Assembly: GCA_902790885.1 (NCBI GenBank) | Contig: CADATR010000005.1 | Span: 1 to 25,568, forward strand | Reading direction: 5' to 3' | Source of the DNA: an uncultured Eubacteriales bacterium | GTDB lineage: Bacteria; Bacillota_A; Clostridia; Peptostreptococcales; Anaerovoracaceae | DNA length: 25,568 nt | Part shown: one piece after another, positions 7,111 to 14,744 of the stretch | Layout of the letters: each line of letters opens with the position of its first letter | Position numbering within the stretch: position 1 is the first letter of the stretch | Position numbers and translations under genes: made by a program | The notes under the pieces: generated by a model | Seen by the model: the letters and a program-made list of their open reading frames with translations, nothing else | The model's database searches: none | What the model was told of the DNA's origin: nothing

Positions 7111-8037
7111 TTAACCCTTGCGCAGCTCAGCTATCTTCTGGCGTGCCGTTATTGCCAGATAAAGTATCTCATTTGCAGGCGTAGGAATGCCATGCTTTCT
7201 GCCCAGCCGTATCACCTCTCCGGCGTACTCATCTATCTCTATAGGTCTGCCCGCCTCGTAATCCTGCAGCATAGACATCTTCTTGTCAGGCGGGAAGTTT
7301 ACGAGTATCTCGATTATATCGTCACGGTCCTCCTCGGTGAGGTTCACGCCCTCAGCCCAGGCGAGCTCCAGTATCTCATCCATCAGCATCTTCATGAGAG
7401 ACCTTACCTCTTCTACCTGCCCGAAGAAGCCGCACTCGGCCTGCACCTCCACTGCCGTCTGGCTGGCACCGGTGTTCAGCATCCACTTGCGCCACTTTGC
7501 CCTGCGCATGTCCTCGTACACCTTCACATTGATCCCAAGCTCTTTCAGCCTCTCATAAGCCTCAGTCACCTCAGGCTTCGGGTCATGGTTATCCGCATAG
7601 CCGATCTGCATCTCTCCGAGCGTGCGGTAATAGACCCTGCGGCTCATCCTGTGAGCGTCAGTTCTGAGCACTACTCCGTAAAACACGCGGTTTTCCGGGA
7701 ACTCGCTTTCAAGACGGCTCGAGGTAGTTATGCCGTTTTCTATAGGAAGCAGAATGGTTCCCTTGTCGATCAGCGGCCGTATATCCTCTATCACGGAATC
7801 CATACTGTATGTTTTGGCAGCCAGTATGAGCAGGTCTATGTGTATGCCCTGCGAAGGATCCGAATACAGCTTCGGCGAGAAAACTTCATTATTGACAGAA
7901 ATACCCTTGGCCGCAAGGCGCGCAGCACGCTCACCTGTTGCAAGCAGGTAAACGTTCTCGGGATCTCTCTTATACATTTCATACATCAGCGCGCTGCCTA
8001 CAGAGCCTGCGCCGATAATGCCTACAGTCTTGATCAT
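7111..8037 (-). CDS. panE: Ketopantoate reductase-like (ApbA/PanE family) oxidoreductase
   Basis: A 308-residue NAD(P)H-dependent dehydrogenase of the 2-dehydropantoate 2-reductase family, which supplies pantoate for coenzyme A in the cytosol. The N-terminus has the Rossmann loop GAGSVG (9-14). K75 (ILAAKTYSMD), ENG (100-102), the KWRKWMLNTG block (K184, N188, matching the family's catalytic Lys and following Asn) and RPIEIDEYAG near the C-terminus all fit. ATG 8037 follows AAGGAAA. It stands as a single gene between two surface-protein genes, with no panB or panC nearby, so a related 2-ketoacid could be the substrate instead. Confidence 0.82.
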   Translation of the reverse strand: MIKTVGIIGAGSVGSALMYEMYKRDPENVYLLATGERAARLAAKGISVNNEVFSPKLYSDPSQGIHIDLLILAAKTYSMDSVIEDIRPLIDKGTILLPIENGITTSSRLESEFPENRVFYGVVLRTDAHRMSRRVYYRTLGEMQIGYADNHDPKPEVTEAYERLKELGINVKVYEDMRRAKWRKWMLNTGASQTAVEVQAECGFFGQVEEVRSLMKMLMDEILELAWAEGVNLTEEDRDDIIEILVNFPPDKKMSMLQDYEAGRPIEIDEYAGEVIRLGRKHGIPTPANEILYLAITARQKIAELRKG

Positions 8038-8076
8038 GTTTTGCTTTCCTTTTCAAATGGTGTTGTCTTATTAACG

Positions 8077-8106
8077 ATCTAAGGATATCAGATTATGACC
8101 CGTCAA
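8077..8106 (-). promoter_or_regulatory. Weak candidate promoter for the panE-like gene
   Basis: TTGACG (8101-8106), 18-base spacer, TTAGAT (8077-8082) on the minus strand. The -35 is good and the -10 is poor. I see no terminator in the 96 bases after the upstream surface-protein gene, so read-through from it is an alternative. Confidence 0.3.
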
Positions 8107-8133
8107 ATCCATCATAACAGGCAAATAATCGTT

Positions 8134-9672
8134 TTAGCTTCCCAGGCCTTCGCCCAGAGTTTCTATGTTAAGGTCTGTTTTCCAGATGTAATCGACACTG
8201 CTCGAATTGTTGGCGAGTATCTCGAGGAAGCCGTCCTTGTTGACTATACAGCTCTCCACCTCGGAAAGGTCGCACGAGATCGTTCCGAGATATCTGCCGT
8301 TCTTCATATCATAGATATCTATGTAATTTGTGCCGTGCTTGCTGCTGCCCGACAGGCATCTCAGCATTATGCCGGCATGGCCGCCGCAGTCCTGCGTGTA
8401 TGTTTTACCGCTGTGCTTCACTACCCCGCAGCTGTATTTGACGCTGAAGCCATCGGCCATGTCGTAAGCCACCATCGCCGTGCGTGAGCAGGTATACAGG
8501 AGCTTCTCCTTTCTGTCATAGCCTATACCCGAGCAGCCGTATGCCAGATTCTGCGTTCCGTAGCTGTCCGAAGTCGGTTCATATGTATATACTTTTGAGG
8601 TCCAGCCCTTTGCGCAGTAGCAGAGCCCGTTCTCATCGGCATACGCAAATCCGTTCGGATGCCCCATCGACACCTTCGGTACGCTTACCTCCTTGCCGTC
8701 TCCGTCAACATCAAAGCTGATGACGCGGTTAGGGCTGCCCATTCCGTATACTACGATGTACTTATCTCCGGTATATGCGAGGCCCTGCGGTATAACAGCG
8801 CCCCCGGCTCCCGTGATGCTCTTTGCCACCTCGCAGTTGTCAGGGCTGAGGTGATATATGACATGCGCCGATGCTCCGCCTGCACTAACGGGATACGAGT
8901 CGATTACCCTGAGACTTACGGTCTTGCTTGCGCTTTCATATTTTGAGGAAGACCTTGCCGTAGCAGTTATCTCGGTCTCTCCGGCTCCGGTTATCTTTAT
9001 CTCGTTCGTCTCCGGATCTACCACCGCGACCTCCGGATCCGCTGTCTCATACATGAGATCAGTCTCGGCGGAGAGATTCATACTGAAAGGTTCGCTGAAG
9101 GTGAACTTCGTAATCATCCTGCCGCCCTTTATCTCCTGCGTTCTCTTGGTCCTGAAGCTGCGAGGTCCGGTAAGAGTGCCCTCTTTTTCCTTGCTGTCAG
9201 CCCTTACGACGAAGGAATATGACGCGTTTTTTTTGAGATCTCCGACCGTTATCTCCGGCACGTCTGTCTCCAGCTCAGTCCAGCTGTCATCTATAACGAG
9301 TTCTTCCTCTTCCTCTTCTTCCTCATCAGATGCAGCGCCGTCTTCCGCAGCTTCTTCAGGCACGTCCTCTCTGTACCACACCTTGTAAACATCTGCGTTG
9401 CGCGCCTCGTCCCAGCTCACGATGATGTAGTCCGAGCCTCTGCCCGGAGAGCTGATCGAATCTCTTTTTACCTTGCCCGGATATGTATTGTAATGATTGA
9501 GTGCCGTGACAAATGTAAGAACGAGCATCACCACCAGCAGGATCGAAGCAATGGAAAAGAACCTGATCCATCTGTGCAGATCAGGCGGCCTGCGGTGCAG
9601 CTTGCGGCTCTCAGGCTCCCTCTTCTTTCTTTCCGCTTTTTTGACTTTTCTTCCGCGTATGTAATGCGGCAT
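8134..9672 (-). CDS. Membrane-anchored surface protein: FN3, Ig-like and propeller-like domains
   Basis: A 512-residue protein from ATG 9672, chosen because GGAGAG precedes it and the promoter predicts transcription starting near 9723. A GTG at 9723 would add 17 residues. A very basic N-terminus (1-34) and one membrane helix (about 36-58) predict a single-pass protein with its bulk outside. Then come an FN3-like domain (about 62-190: IIVSWDEARNADVYKVWYR, SYSFVVRA), a BIG2-like domain (about 195-265: ITGAGETEITATA) and the propeller-like domain (267-512). The FN3-like domain carries an acidic insertion with eight Glu in a row. The last domain repeats the blocks of the gene at 5697: IPQGLAYTG, VVYGM, GHPNG (337-341), GIGYD, QDCG, YLGTI and DYIWKTDLN. 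Function unknown; a structural or binding role at the surface is inferred. Confidence 0.82.
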   Translation of the reverse strand: MPHYIRGRKVKKAERKKREPESRKLHRRPPDLHRWIRFFSIASILLVVMLVLTFVTALNHYNTYPGKVKRDSISSPGRGSDYIIVSWDEARNADVYKVWYREDVPEEAAEDGAASDEEEEEEEELVIDDSWTELETDVPEITVGDLKKNASYSFVVRADSKEKEGTLTGPRSFRTKRTQEIKGGRMITKFTFSEPFSMNLSAETDLMYETADPEVAVVDPETNEIKITGAGETEITATARSSSKYESASKTVSLRVIDSYPVSAGGASAHVIYHLSPDNCEVAKSITGAGGAVIPQGLAYTGDKYIVVYGMGSPNRVISFDVDGDGKEVSVPKVSMGHPNGFAYADENGLCYCAKGWTSKVYTYEPTSDSYGTQNLAYGCSGIGYDRKEKLLYTCSRTAMVAYDMADGFSVKYSCGVVKHSGKTYTQDCGGHAGIMLRCLSGSSKHGTNYIDIYDMKNGRYLGTISCDLSEVESCIVNKDGFLEILANNSSSVDYIWKTDLNIETLGEGLGS

Positions 9673-9729
9673 ATACTGACTCTCCATTAATCTGTGCCGG
9701 CCCCTGACATCATAGCCAGACACTCTTCG

Positions 9730-9758
9730 ATTCTATGAAATAAACATGGCAAAGGCAA
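9730..9758 (-). promoter_or_regulatory. Promoter of the anchored propeller gene
   Basis: TTGCCT (9753-9758), 17-base spacer, TAGAAT (9730-9735) on the minus strand. Transcription would start about 9723, giving a leader of roughly 50 bases to ATG 9672. Confidence 0.6.
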
Positions 9759-9795
9759 GCCGTTTGCGCTATCGTTCACATAATCTCCGCAAAGA

Positions 9796-9828
9796 AACAG
9801 AGCCGCAGGCAATTCAGCCCGCGGCTCC
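9796..9828 (-). terminator. Terminator of rpsF-ssb-rpsR
   Basis: On the minus strand GAGCCGC (9821-9827) pairs with GCGGCTC (9800-9806), followed by a T-rich tail (TGTTTCTTT). It begins about a dozen bases after the rpsR stop codon. Confidence 0.8.
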
Positions 9829-9840
9829 TATCTTTTGTCT

Positions 9841-10092
9841 TTACTGATCTGCGTCAAATGGCAGTATTGCGACTACTCTTGCTCTCTTGATGGCCTTTGC
9901 AACAGCTCTCTGGTGCATTGCGCATGTGCCTGTGACTCTTCTAGGGAGGATCTTACCTCTCTCTGTGATGTATTTCTTAAGAGTCTCTGCATCCTTGTAG
10001 TCGATCTTCTTGTCCTGGTCAGCGCAGAACTGGCAGACTTTGCGTCTTCTGATGCCTGTATTCATGCGCTTAGGTCTTGAATTTCTTTCCAT
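9841..10092 (-). CDS. rpsR: 30S ribosomal protein S18 (zinc-ligand form)
   Basis: An 83-residue small-subunit protein that pairs with S6 on the platform. Family blocks [31 protein letters not shown] and [13 protein letters not shown] are intact. C20, C23, C57 and H60 form a CxxC...CxxH set, so this is the zinc-binding (C+) paralogue type; such genomes sometimes also carry a zinc-free copy elsewhere. The ATG at 10092 has GGGGAG upstream and lies 20 bases after ssb. A terminator follows directly. Confidence 0.98.
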   Translation of the reverse strand: MERNSRPKRMNTGIRRRKVCQFCADQDKKIDYKDAETLKKYITERGKILPRRVTGTCAMHQRAVAKAIKRARVVAILPFDADQ

Positions 10093-10112
10093 GATTCGTG
10101 CTCTCCCCTTTC

Positions 10113-10592
10113 TTAGAATGGAATGTCGTCTTCAGCCGCCTGGAATGTATCAGGCATGTCGTCGAAACCTGTGAATGCAGGCTCCTGCGGTGCGCTGAAG
10201 CCGGTGTCCTGTGCAGCTCCTCCGAAGCTCGGCTCTCTGCCGGTGAACGTATCGCGGCTTACGCCCTGTCCACCATTGCCGCTGCCGAGGAATTCTACTC
10301 TGTCAGCTACGACGTCTGTCGTATAAACGGTGACACCTTCTCTGTTTTTGTAGCTTCCTGTCTGGATCCTACCCATAACGGCAACCTGTCTGCCTTTGCT
10401 GAGGTAGCGGTCACAAGTCTCAGCCTGTCTGCCCCATACAGTGATGCGGATGAAATCCGCGCCCTGATCTTCACCCTGTCTTCTCGGTCTGTCGACCGCA
10501 ATGGTGAAACGGCACATTGCCGTCTGTGTGTTGGCTGTGTAGCTGAGCTCAGGGTCTCTGGCAAGTCTTCCGATAAGTATTACACTGTTCAT
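10113..10592 (-). CDS. ssb: Single-stranded DNA-binding protein
   Basis: A 159-residue SSB. The OB fold fills about residues 1-108 ([52 protein letters not shown]). A low-complexity Gly/Phe-rich linker follows, and the acidic tip DDIPF recruits replication and repair partners. It sits between rpsF and rpsR as in most Firmicutes, with strong GGGAGG before the ATG and 19-20-base gaps on both sides. Confidence 0.98.
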   Translation of the reverse strand: MNSVILIGRLARDPELSYTANTQTAMCRFTIAVDRPRRQGEDQGADFIRITVWGRQAETCDRYLSKGRQVAVMGRIQTGSYKNREGVTVYTTDVVADRVEFLGSGNGGQGVSRDTFTGREPSFGGAAQDTGFSAPQEPAFTGFDDMPDTFQAAEDDIPF

Positions 10593-10611
10593 AACTTACC
10601 TCCCCTTGTAA

Positions 10612-10899
10612 TTACTCCTCGTCCTGGCAGACGATGATGTGCCTCATTACGTTTTCATTGATCCTGAGTCTTCTGTCGAGTTCCTTCGGCAGATCTGCTT
10701 CGGCCTTGAACGGGATAACTACATAGTATCCTGTGTTCTTCTTGTTGATGCTGTAAGCAAGCTTTCTGTCGCCCCAAACATCAGCTTCACCGGCCTCGCC
10801 GCCTGCATTGATAACAGCCTTTACTGTCTCAACGAGGTTTGCCTTAGTCTCTTCGTCCAGGCTTGGATCAAGCACGAATAGAAGTTCATAATCTCTCAT
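10612..10899 (-). CDS. rpsF: 30S ribosomal protein S6
   Basis: A 95-residue S6 of the small-subunit platform. I placed the start at ATG 10899 (MRDYELLFVLDPSL), which follows AGGAGG by seven bases; the longer frame to 10971 would run through the leader hairpins. GDRKLAYSINKKNTGYYVVIPF and LRINENVMRHIIV are diagnostic. It is the first gene of rpsF-ssb-rpsR with its own promoter. Confidence 0.98.
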   Translation of the reverse strand: MRDYELLFVLDPSLDEETKANLVETVKAVINAGGEAGEADVWGDRKLAYSINKKNTGYYVVIPFKAEADLPKELDRRLRINENVMRHIIVCQDEE

Positions 10900-10924
10900 G
10901 TTGACACCTCCTGTGGTCTTTTTG

Positions 10925-10980
10925 GCGCAGGTTTGCCCTGCGCAGAAAGTAATAAATACCAGCGCGTCCATATGACGCGC
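10925..10980 (-). promoter_or_regulatory. Two-hairpin leader of the rpsF operon
   Basis: On the minus-strand transcript, GCGCGTC/GACGCGC (10974-10980 with 10962-10968, five-base loop) lies at the predicted 5' end. GCGCAGG/CCTGCGC (10937-10943 with 10925-10931, five-base loop) comes before the ribosome site. S6-S18 complexes are known to bind rpsF leaders in many bacteria, and this could be such a site, but I did not recognise the conserved bulge with certainty. The first hairpin could instead end transcription from the acyltransferase operon. Confidence 0.45.
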
Positions 10981-10986
10981 CCATAT

Positions 10987-11015
10987 ATTTTATGCAATCA
11001 TGCATGCAAATGCAA
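10987..11015 (-). promoter_or_regulatory. rpsF-ssb-rpsR promoter
   Basis: TTGCAT (11010-11015), 17-base spacer, TAAAAT (10987-10992) on the minus strand, starting four bases after the acyltransferase stop codon. The spacer repeats TTGCAT-like units. Confidence 0.6.
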
Positions 11016-11018
11016 GCT

Positions 11019-12158
11019 CTATTTTTGCTTTTTTACCGCCTTCGCAGCCAGCTTCATGAGATCTGCGCAAGGATGCTCAAACAGCTTCAGGCTGAAGAAG
11101 GCCGTCATGACAGCAGCGATCAGTATGTAGACAGCATATGAGGCTATCATCGCTCCCGTATGACCTGAAAAGGCCAGGCCCTTCACCTGCCCCGCCAGGG
11201 CCGCATCGTACTTTCCTCCGAAGAGCACGAATAGATTCGGAAGGACCGCCCAGTTGCGGAACAGATAGCACAGCGGCCTGTGCCAGAAGTAAACGTTCAG
11301 CGTACGCGAACCTACAGTTGTCACATAGCCCAGATCCTTATCCGGTATTACCGCAATGATGCAGAATGTGACCGCGATCGCGACCGCCCATACCGCAAGT
11401 CTGATCCACCAGCCGTTGTCATATGCATAGCTGAAGAAATCTGACAAAAATTCATATGAGCGCCTGCCGGTAAACCACTTGCGCCAGCTGTATATGCCCC
11501 ACCTTCCCAGGCAGCACACTGCCATTGAGACCGCGATGCCGGCCCATCCTGCGATCACAGGCCACTTCTTCCCTTCAAAGAAGGCATTGAACTTCTTCAT
11601 GTCGAAGAAATAGCCGAGCATGTAAATCGGCAGAAAGTTGATCATGCGCGAGAGACAGAACGCATCCCCTACAGCCGGGAAATACCCGATGACAGCGCTC
11701 AGGGCGAAGGCCCCGGTGATCATCATCCACGGCTTCAGCTTTCCATCCAGCCTTCGCATCAGGTAGAAAAGCAGCTCATACTCTGCCATTACGAAGAGAT
11801 ACCACGGTATGCCCGGTTCTTCTATCCAGTGCCAGAGAGGATTCTGCCCCATCAGCGTCCGGGTGAACTGCAGAAATATCTTGAGTCCATAGCCGCAGAG
11901 AAAGAATCCGAGGAACTTATCCCAGCGCATGCGCGTCTCACCCTTTATGCCCTGTGAAGCCCGCTCTTCCGTGATGTAGTGTTTATGCACCAGACCAGAA
12001 AGAAAGATGAACGCAGGCATGTGGAAGGAATAAATCCACAGCGTGGTCCATCTTACAAGATGCGAGTCAGACACATAATCCGTCGTCATATGCCCAAGCA
12101 CCACCAGAAATATCAGCAGTGCCTTTACGTTATCATATCTGTATATCCGTTGTTTCAT
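11019..12158 (-). CDS. Membrane acyltransferase (acyltransferase 3 / COG3594-like)
   Basis: A 379-residue polytopic membrane protein with about ten hydrophobic helices. The start YRYDNVKALLIFLVVLGH, with the Arg-Asp pair and conserved His, and the next block YSFHMPAFIFLSG mark the acyltransferase 3 family; DNVKALLIFLVVLGH is the form seen in fucose-4-O-acetylase-like members. These enzymes usually O-acetylate surface glycans or peptidoglycan using acetyl groups delivered across the membrane. It is the last gene of the glycopolymer operon, 23 bases after the LCP gene, so the operon's glycan is the likely acceptor. The ribosome site is weak, and the gap holds a perfect palindrome TTTTGCCGGCAAAA (12163-12176). 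Confidence 0.85.
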   Translation of the reverse strand: MKQRIYRYDNVKALLIFLVVLGHMTTDYVSDSHLVRWTTLWIYSFHMPAFIFLSGLVHKHYITEERASQGIKGETRMRWDKFLGFFLCGYGLKIFLQFTRTLMGQNPLWHWIEEPGIPWYLFVMAEYELLFYLMRRLDGKLKPWMMITGAFALSAVIGYFPAVGDAFCLSRMINFLPIYMLGYFFDMKKFNAFFEGKKWPVIAGWAGIAVSMAVCCLGRWGIYSWRKWFTGRRSYEFLSDFFSYAYDNGWWIRLAVWAVAIAVTFCIIAVIPDKDLGYVTTVGSRTLNVYFWHRPLCYLFRNWAVLPNLFVLFGGKYDAALAGQVKGLAFSGHTGAMIASYAVYILIAAVMTAFFSLKLFEHPCADLMKLAAKAVKKQK

Positions 12159-12181
12159 TTCATTTTGCCGGCAAAAGGCAT

Positions 12182-13477
12182 TTAACCTTTTGCACCGTGT
12201 GATTTTATGCTTTCGAGTGCCCTTCCGATCATATTGATCACAAAACTCCTGCTCGTGCTGCCGCCCGCTTCCTCAAGCTCGCTTACCGAAGGATTGGACA
12301 CATCGCGTATGGATGCGAGGCACTTGTTCACGGACTCAGCGTCAGGCCTGTAGACCGAGAACATCTGAGACTGTGTAAGCGAAGCAACATAATCCATGTC
12401 GTACTCGCCTTCTATCTTCTGCGTCTGCACGTCCCACGACACCAGCTCCGTTATCTGCATCTTGGCCAGCTCTGTCAGGGCCTCAGACGGCATATTGGTA
12501 GACATGTTATCACCTGCTGCCTCCATGATGTCCCCGTATTTCATGAGCAGCGTTGAGGATGAGGTCATCTTTTTTATGATCGCCTTTATTACGCGCTGCT
12601 GGTTTTCTACACGGATAGAGTCCTGCCCTTCGAAAGCCTTACGCTCCCTTGCAAAATAGAGAGCCTTGTCTCCGCCTATCCGGTTCCAGCCCTTCTCGTA
12701 TTTATATCCCTTAAGGCTGCTTTCGAACGCCACCGGCGAATAGACGGATATACCATCCATGGCATTGATGATATCCCTGGCAGCAGAGAAGTTCATCTTT
12801 ACGTAGTAATTAAGATCTATGCCGAGCCAGTCCTCTACCGTATTGATAGTCTCATCGACTCCGTATACTCCGGTATGTGTCAGCTTGTCCATCTGCTGAG
12901 CGGTATGCAGCTTCACATAAGTGTCACGTGGAATCGACGTGAGCAGTATCTTTTTTGTCTTCGGATTGACCGTCATTATCATGTTTACATCGCTTCGCTC
13001 AAGGTCGAGACCCTTCTCGCTCTCCCACTGGTCTATTCCCGTGATGTAGACGTTGAAAGGCTCTTCCGTTATGCTTACGCTTTTAGCTGCAGGCCCTGAA
13101 GCTCCGTAAGAACTGACGCTTATCTTGTCGAGCATGGCATACGTGCTTCCCGTAAAGTTGATCACAAACGCAAGGGCTCCGACAAATACACATGCAAAAA
13201 GGATACCCGCTGCTCTTACCCAGGCGCGTCTGCTTGCAAAGAGCACGCTTGTCATAAACAGCAGTGCAAGCACGGAGACCGCCAGTATGATGGTAAGATC
13301 AGGAGGCAGTATGTCTGTAAGTATCAGCATTACAAGGAATCCGGCAGCTGCCAGAGCCATCAGAAGAAAAGTTACTATGTAAAATGGCTTGCGCGGAAAG
13401 AGCCTCCTCTTTCCCGGTGTCATATGCTTTGCGCCTGCCGCTTTATTATGCCCGTCATTTTGCTTTTTCTGTTCCAA
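12182..13477 (-). CDS. LytR-CpsA-Psr (LCP) family glycopolymer ligase
   Basis: LCP enzymes move lipid-linked glycopolymers onto peptidoglycan at the outer membrane face. The product is 431 residues: three membrane helices (about 31-53, 60-82, 88-110) and an extracellular LCP domain (about 135-345). The domain has VYITGID, R161 and D163 in RSDVNMIMTVNP, ILLTSIPRD (R184, D185), KLTHTGVYG and the late Arg-rich block ALYFARERKAF...QDSIRVENQQRVI. The start is TTG 13477, with AAAGGG ten bases upstream; the nearest in-frame ATG is 18 codons later and has no clear ribosome site. It lies between tagO and the acyltransferase with ~20-base gaps. About 85 residues after the domain have no family I recognise. 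Confidence 0.93.
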   Translation of the reverse strand: MEQKKQNDGHNKAAGAKHMTPGKRRLFPRKPFYIVTFLLMALAAAGFLVMLILTDILPPDLTIILAVSVLALLFMTSVLFASRRAWVRAAGILFACVFVGALAFVINFTGSTYAMLDKISVSSYGASGPAAKSVSITEEPFNVYITGIDQWESEKGLDLERSDVNMIMTVNPKTKKILLTSIPRDTYVKLHTAQQMDKLTHTGVYGVDETINTVEDWLGIDLNYYVKMNFSAARDIINAMDGISVYSPVAFESSLKGYKYEKGWNRIGGDKALYFARERKAFEGQDSIRVENQQRVIKAIIKKMTSSSTLLMKYGDIMEAAGDNMSTNMPSEALTELAKMQITELVSWDVQTQKIEGEYDMDYVASLTQSQMFSVYRPDAESVNKCLASIRDVSNPSVSELEEAGGSTSRSFVINMIGRALESIKSHGAKG

Positions 13478-13497
13478 ATATCCTATACCCTTTCCGT

Positions 13498-14739
13498 CTA
13501 ATCGTCTGTCACGATGCCTGACGCTTCATTCTTCTCTTCAGCATCGACCATCTCTGCTGCGGCAGCCTTTGCCGCTTCACGCAGCTCCCTGCGTCTCTCA
13601 CGCTCATAGTTGAGATATTCAGTAAAATATTCCTTTTCCAGTTCGCTCGTATCCTGGGTGATTATCCTTTTGATCCCTTTTTTGCTTCTCTTAGGTACGA
13701 TGATGATACCCAGATACAGAACAGCGATCAGGAAGAGGAAGAACGCATCCTTATACAGCTCCCTGCTTATAAGCACCGCTACTATTCCCATTATGCCTAC
13801 TATGCCGTACATGATGAGCACCGAACGCCTCTGCCCGAAGCCCGCTGCCATCAGATGATGGTGCAGATGGCCTTTATCGGCATGCATTATTGACTGGTGC
13901 TTCAGAGTTCTTCTCAGCATTGCAAACAGTGTATCGAAGATAGGGACCGCAAGGGTCAGTATAGGTATGAGCGCTCCTACAACTGTCGCCCTCTTGAGCG
14001 GCGAGATCACAGACAGCACCGCTATCATGTATCCCAGATAAAGAGCTCCGCCGTCACCCATGAATGTCTTTGCCGGCGAAAAGTTGTACGGAAGAAATCC
14101 TATACAGCCTCCCGCAACAGCGATCAGGGCTATGCAGACCGGCATCGATCCCAGCCTCGCGCCATGTATATACGCTATATACGCAAGCGAAAGCGACATT
14201 ATCGCCGTCGAGCCCGCGGCCAGACCGTCGAGCCCGTCCATCAGATTTACAGCATTGGTGATGCCAACAATCCACAGCACCGTAATGAGATAAGCAACGC
14301 CCTCGCTCAGTATTACGTTGGCATGAGGCCCTGTAGCAGGTATGCCGAAGTAGTTGCTTATAAAGGATATCCGGATCCCCAGAGCGTAGACCAGACTGGC
14401 AACCGCAACCTGCCCCAGGAATTTGATAACCGGTTTTAGGTCATACAAGTCATCGAGTACGCCCAGGAGATACATGCAAAGACCTCCCAGCATAGCGACC
14501 ATGATCTTCTGATTCATCGCCGCAGGTATGGTCATGGCAACTGTGGAGCCCAGGAAGATCGACATGCCTCCGAAGCGCGGTATAGGTTTTTTATGCACCC
14601 TTCTGGCATCTTTCGGCTTGTCGATGATCCCCATCACGTTGGCTATCCTGATACTTAGCGGAGCAGTCACGAACGCGATCGCAGTGCTTATCAGAAACGC
14701 CAGTATTATCTTTTCCATGTAAAAACTTATTCCTGTCAT
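13498..14739 (-). CDS. tagO: Undecaprenyl-phosphate GlcNAc-1-phosphate transferase (TagO/WecA/MraY family)
   Basis: Transfers a sugar-1-phosphate, usually GlcNAc-1-P, from UDP-sugar to undecaprenyl phosphate to begin a wall glycan. The 413-residue product has about eleven membrane helices and all family blocks: HKKPIPRFGG, LGVLDDLYDL (catalytic/metal Asp pair), NLMDGLDGLAAG, NFSPAKTFMGDGGALYLGY and HADKGHLHHHL (His-rich loop of the GlcNAc-type). A charged, Ala/Glu-rich cytosolic tail of about 70 residues follows the last helix. The start follows the previous stop codon by five bases. ATG 14739 is the likely start, with ATG 14718 as the alternative. GlcNAc specificity is inferred. Confidence 0.93.
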   Translation of the reverse strand: MTGISFYMEKIILAFLISTAIAFVTAPLSIRIANVMGIIDKPKDARRVHKKPIPRFGGMSIFLGSTVAMTIPAAMNQKIMVAMLGGLCMYLLGVLDDLYDLKPVIKFLGQVAVASLVYALGIRISFISNYFGIPATGPHANVILSEGVAYLITVLWIVGITNAVNLMDGLDGLAAGSTAIMSLSLAYIAYIHGARLGSMPVCIALIAVAGGCIGFLPYNFSPAKTFMGDGGALYLGYMIAVLSVISPLKRATVVGALIPILTLAVPIFDTLFAMLRRTLKHQSIMHADKGHLHHHLMAAGFGQRRSVLIMYGIVGIMGIVAVLISRELYKDAFFLFLIAVLYLGIIIVPKRSKKGIKRIITQDTSELEKEYFTEYLNYERERRRELREAAKAAAAEMVDAEEKNEASGIVTDD

Positions 14740-14744
14740 TCTTT

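Noticed and set aside
10900..10971. Longer rpsF start at 10971
   Set aside because: ATG 10899 has a textbook AGGAGG and the normal S6 N-terminus; the extension is translated leader hairpins.
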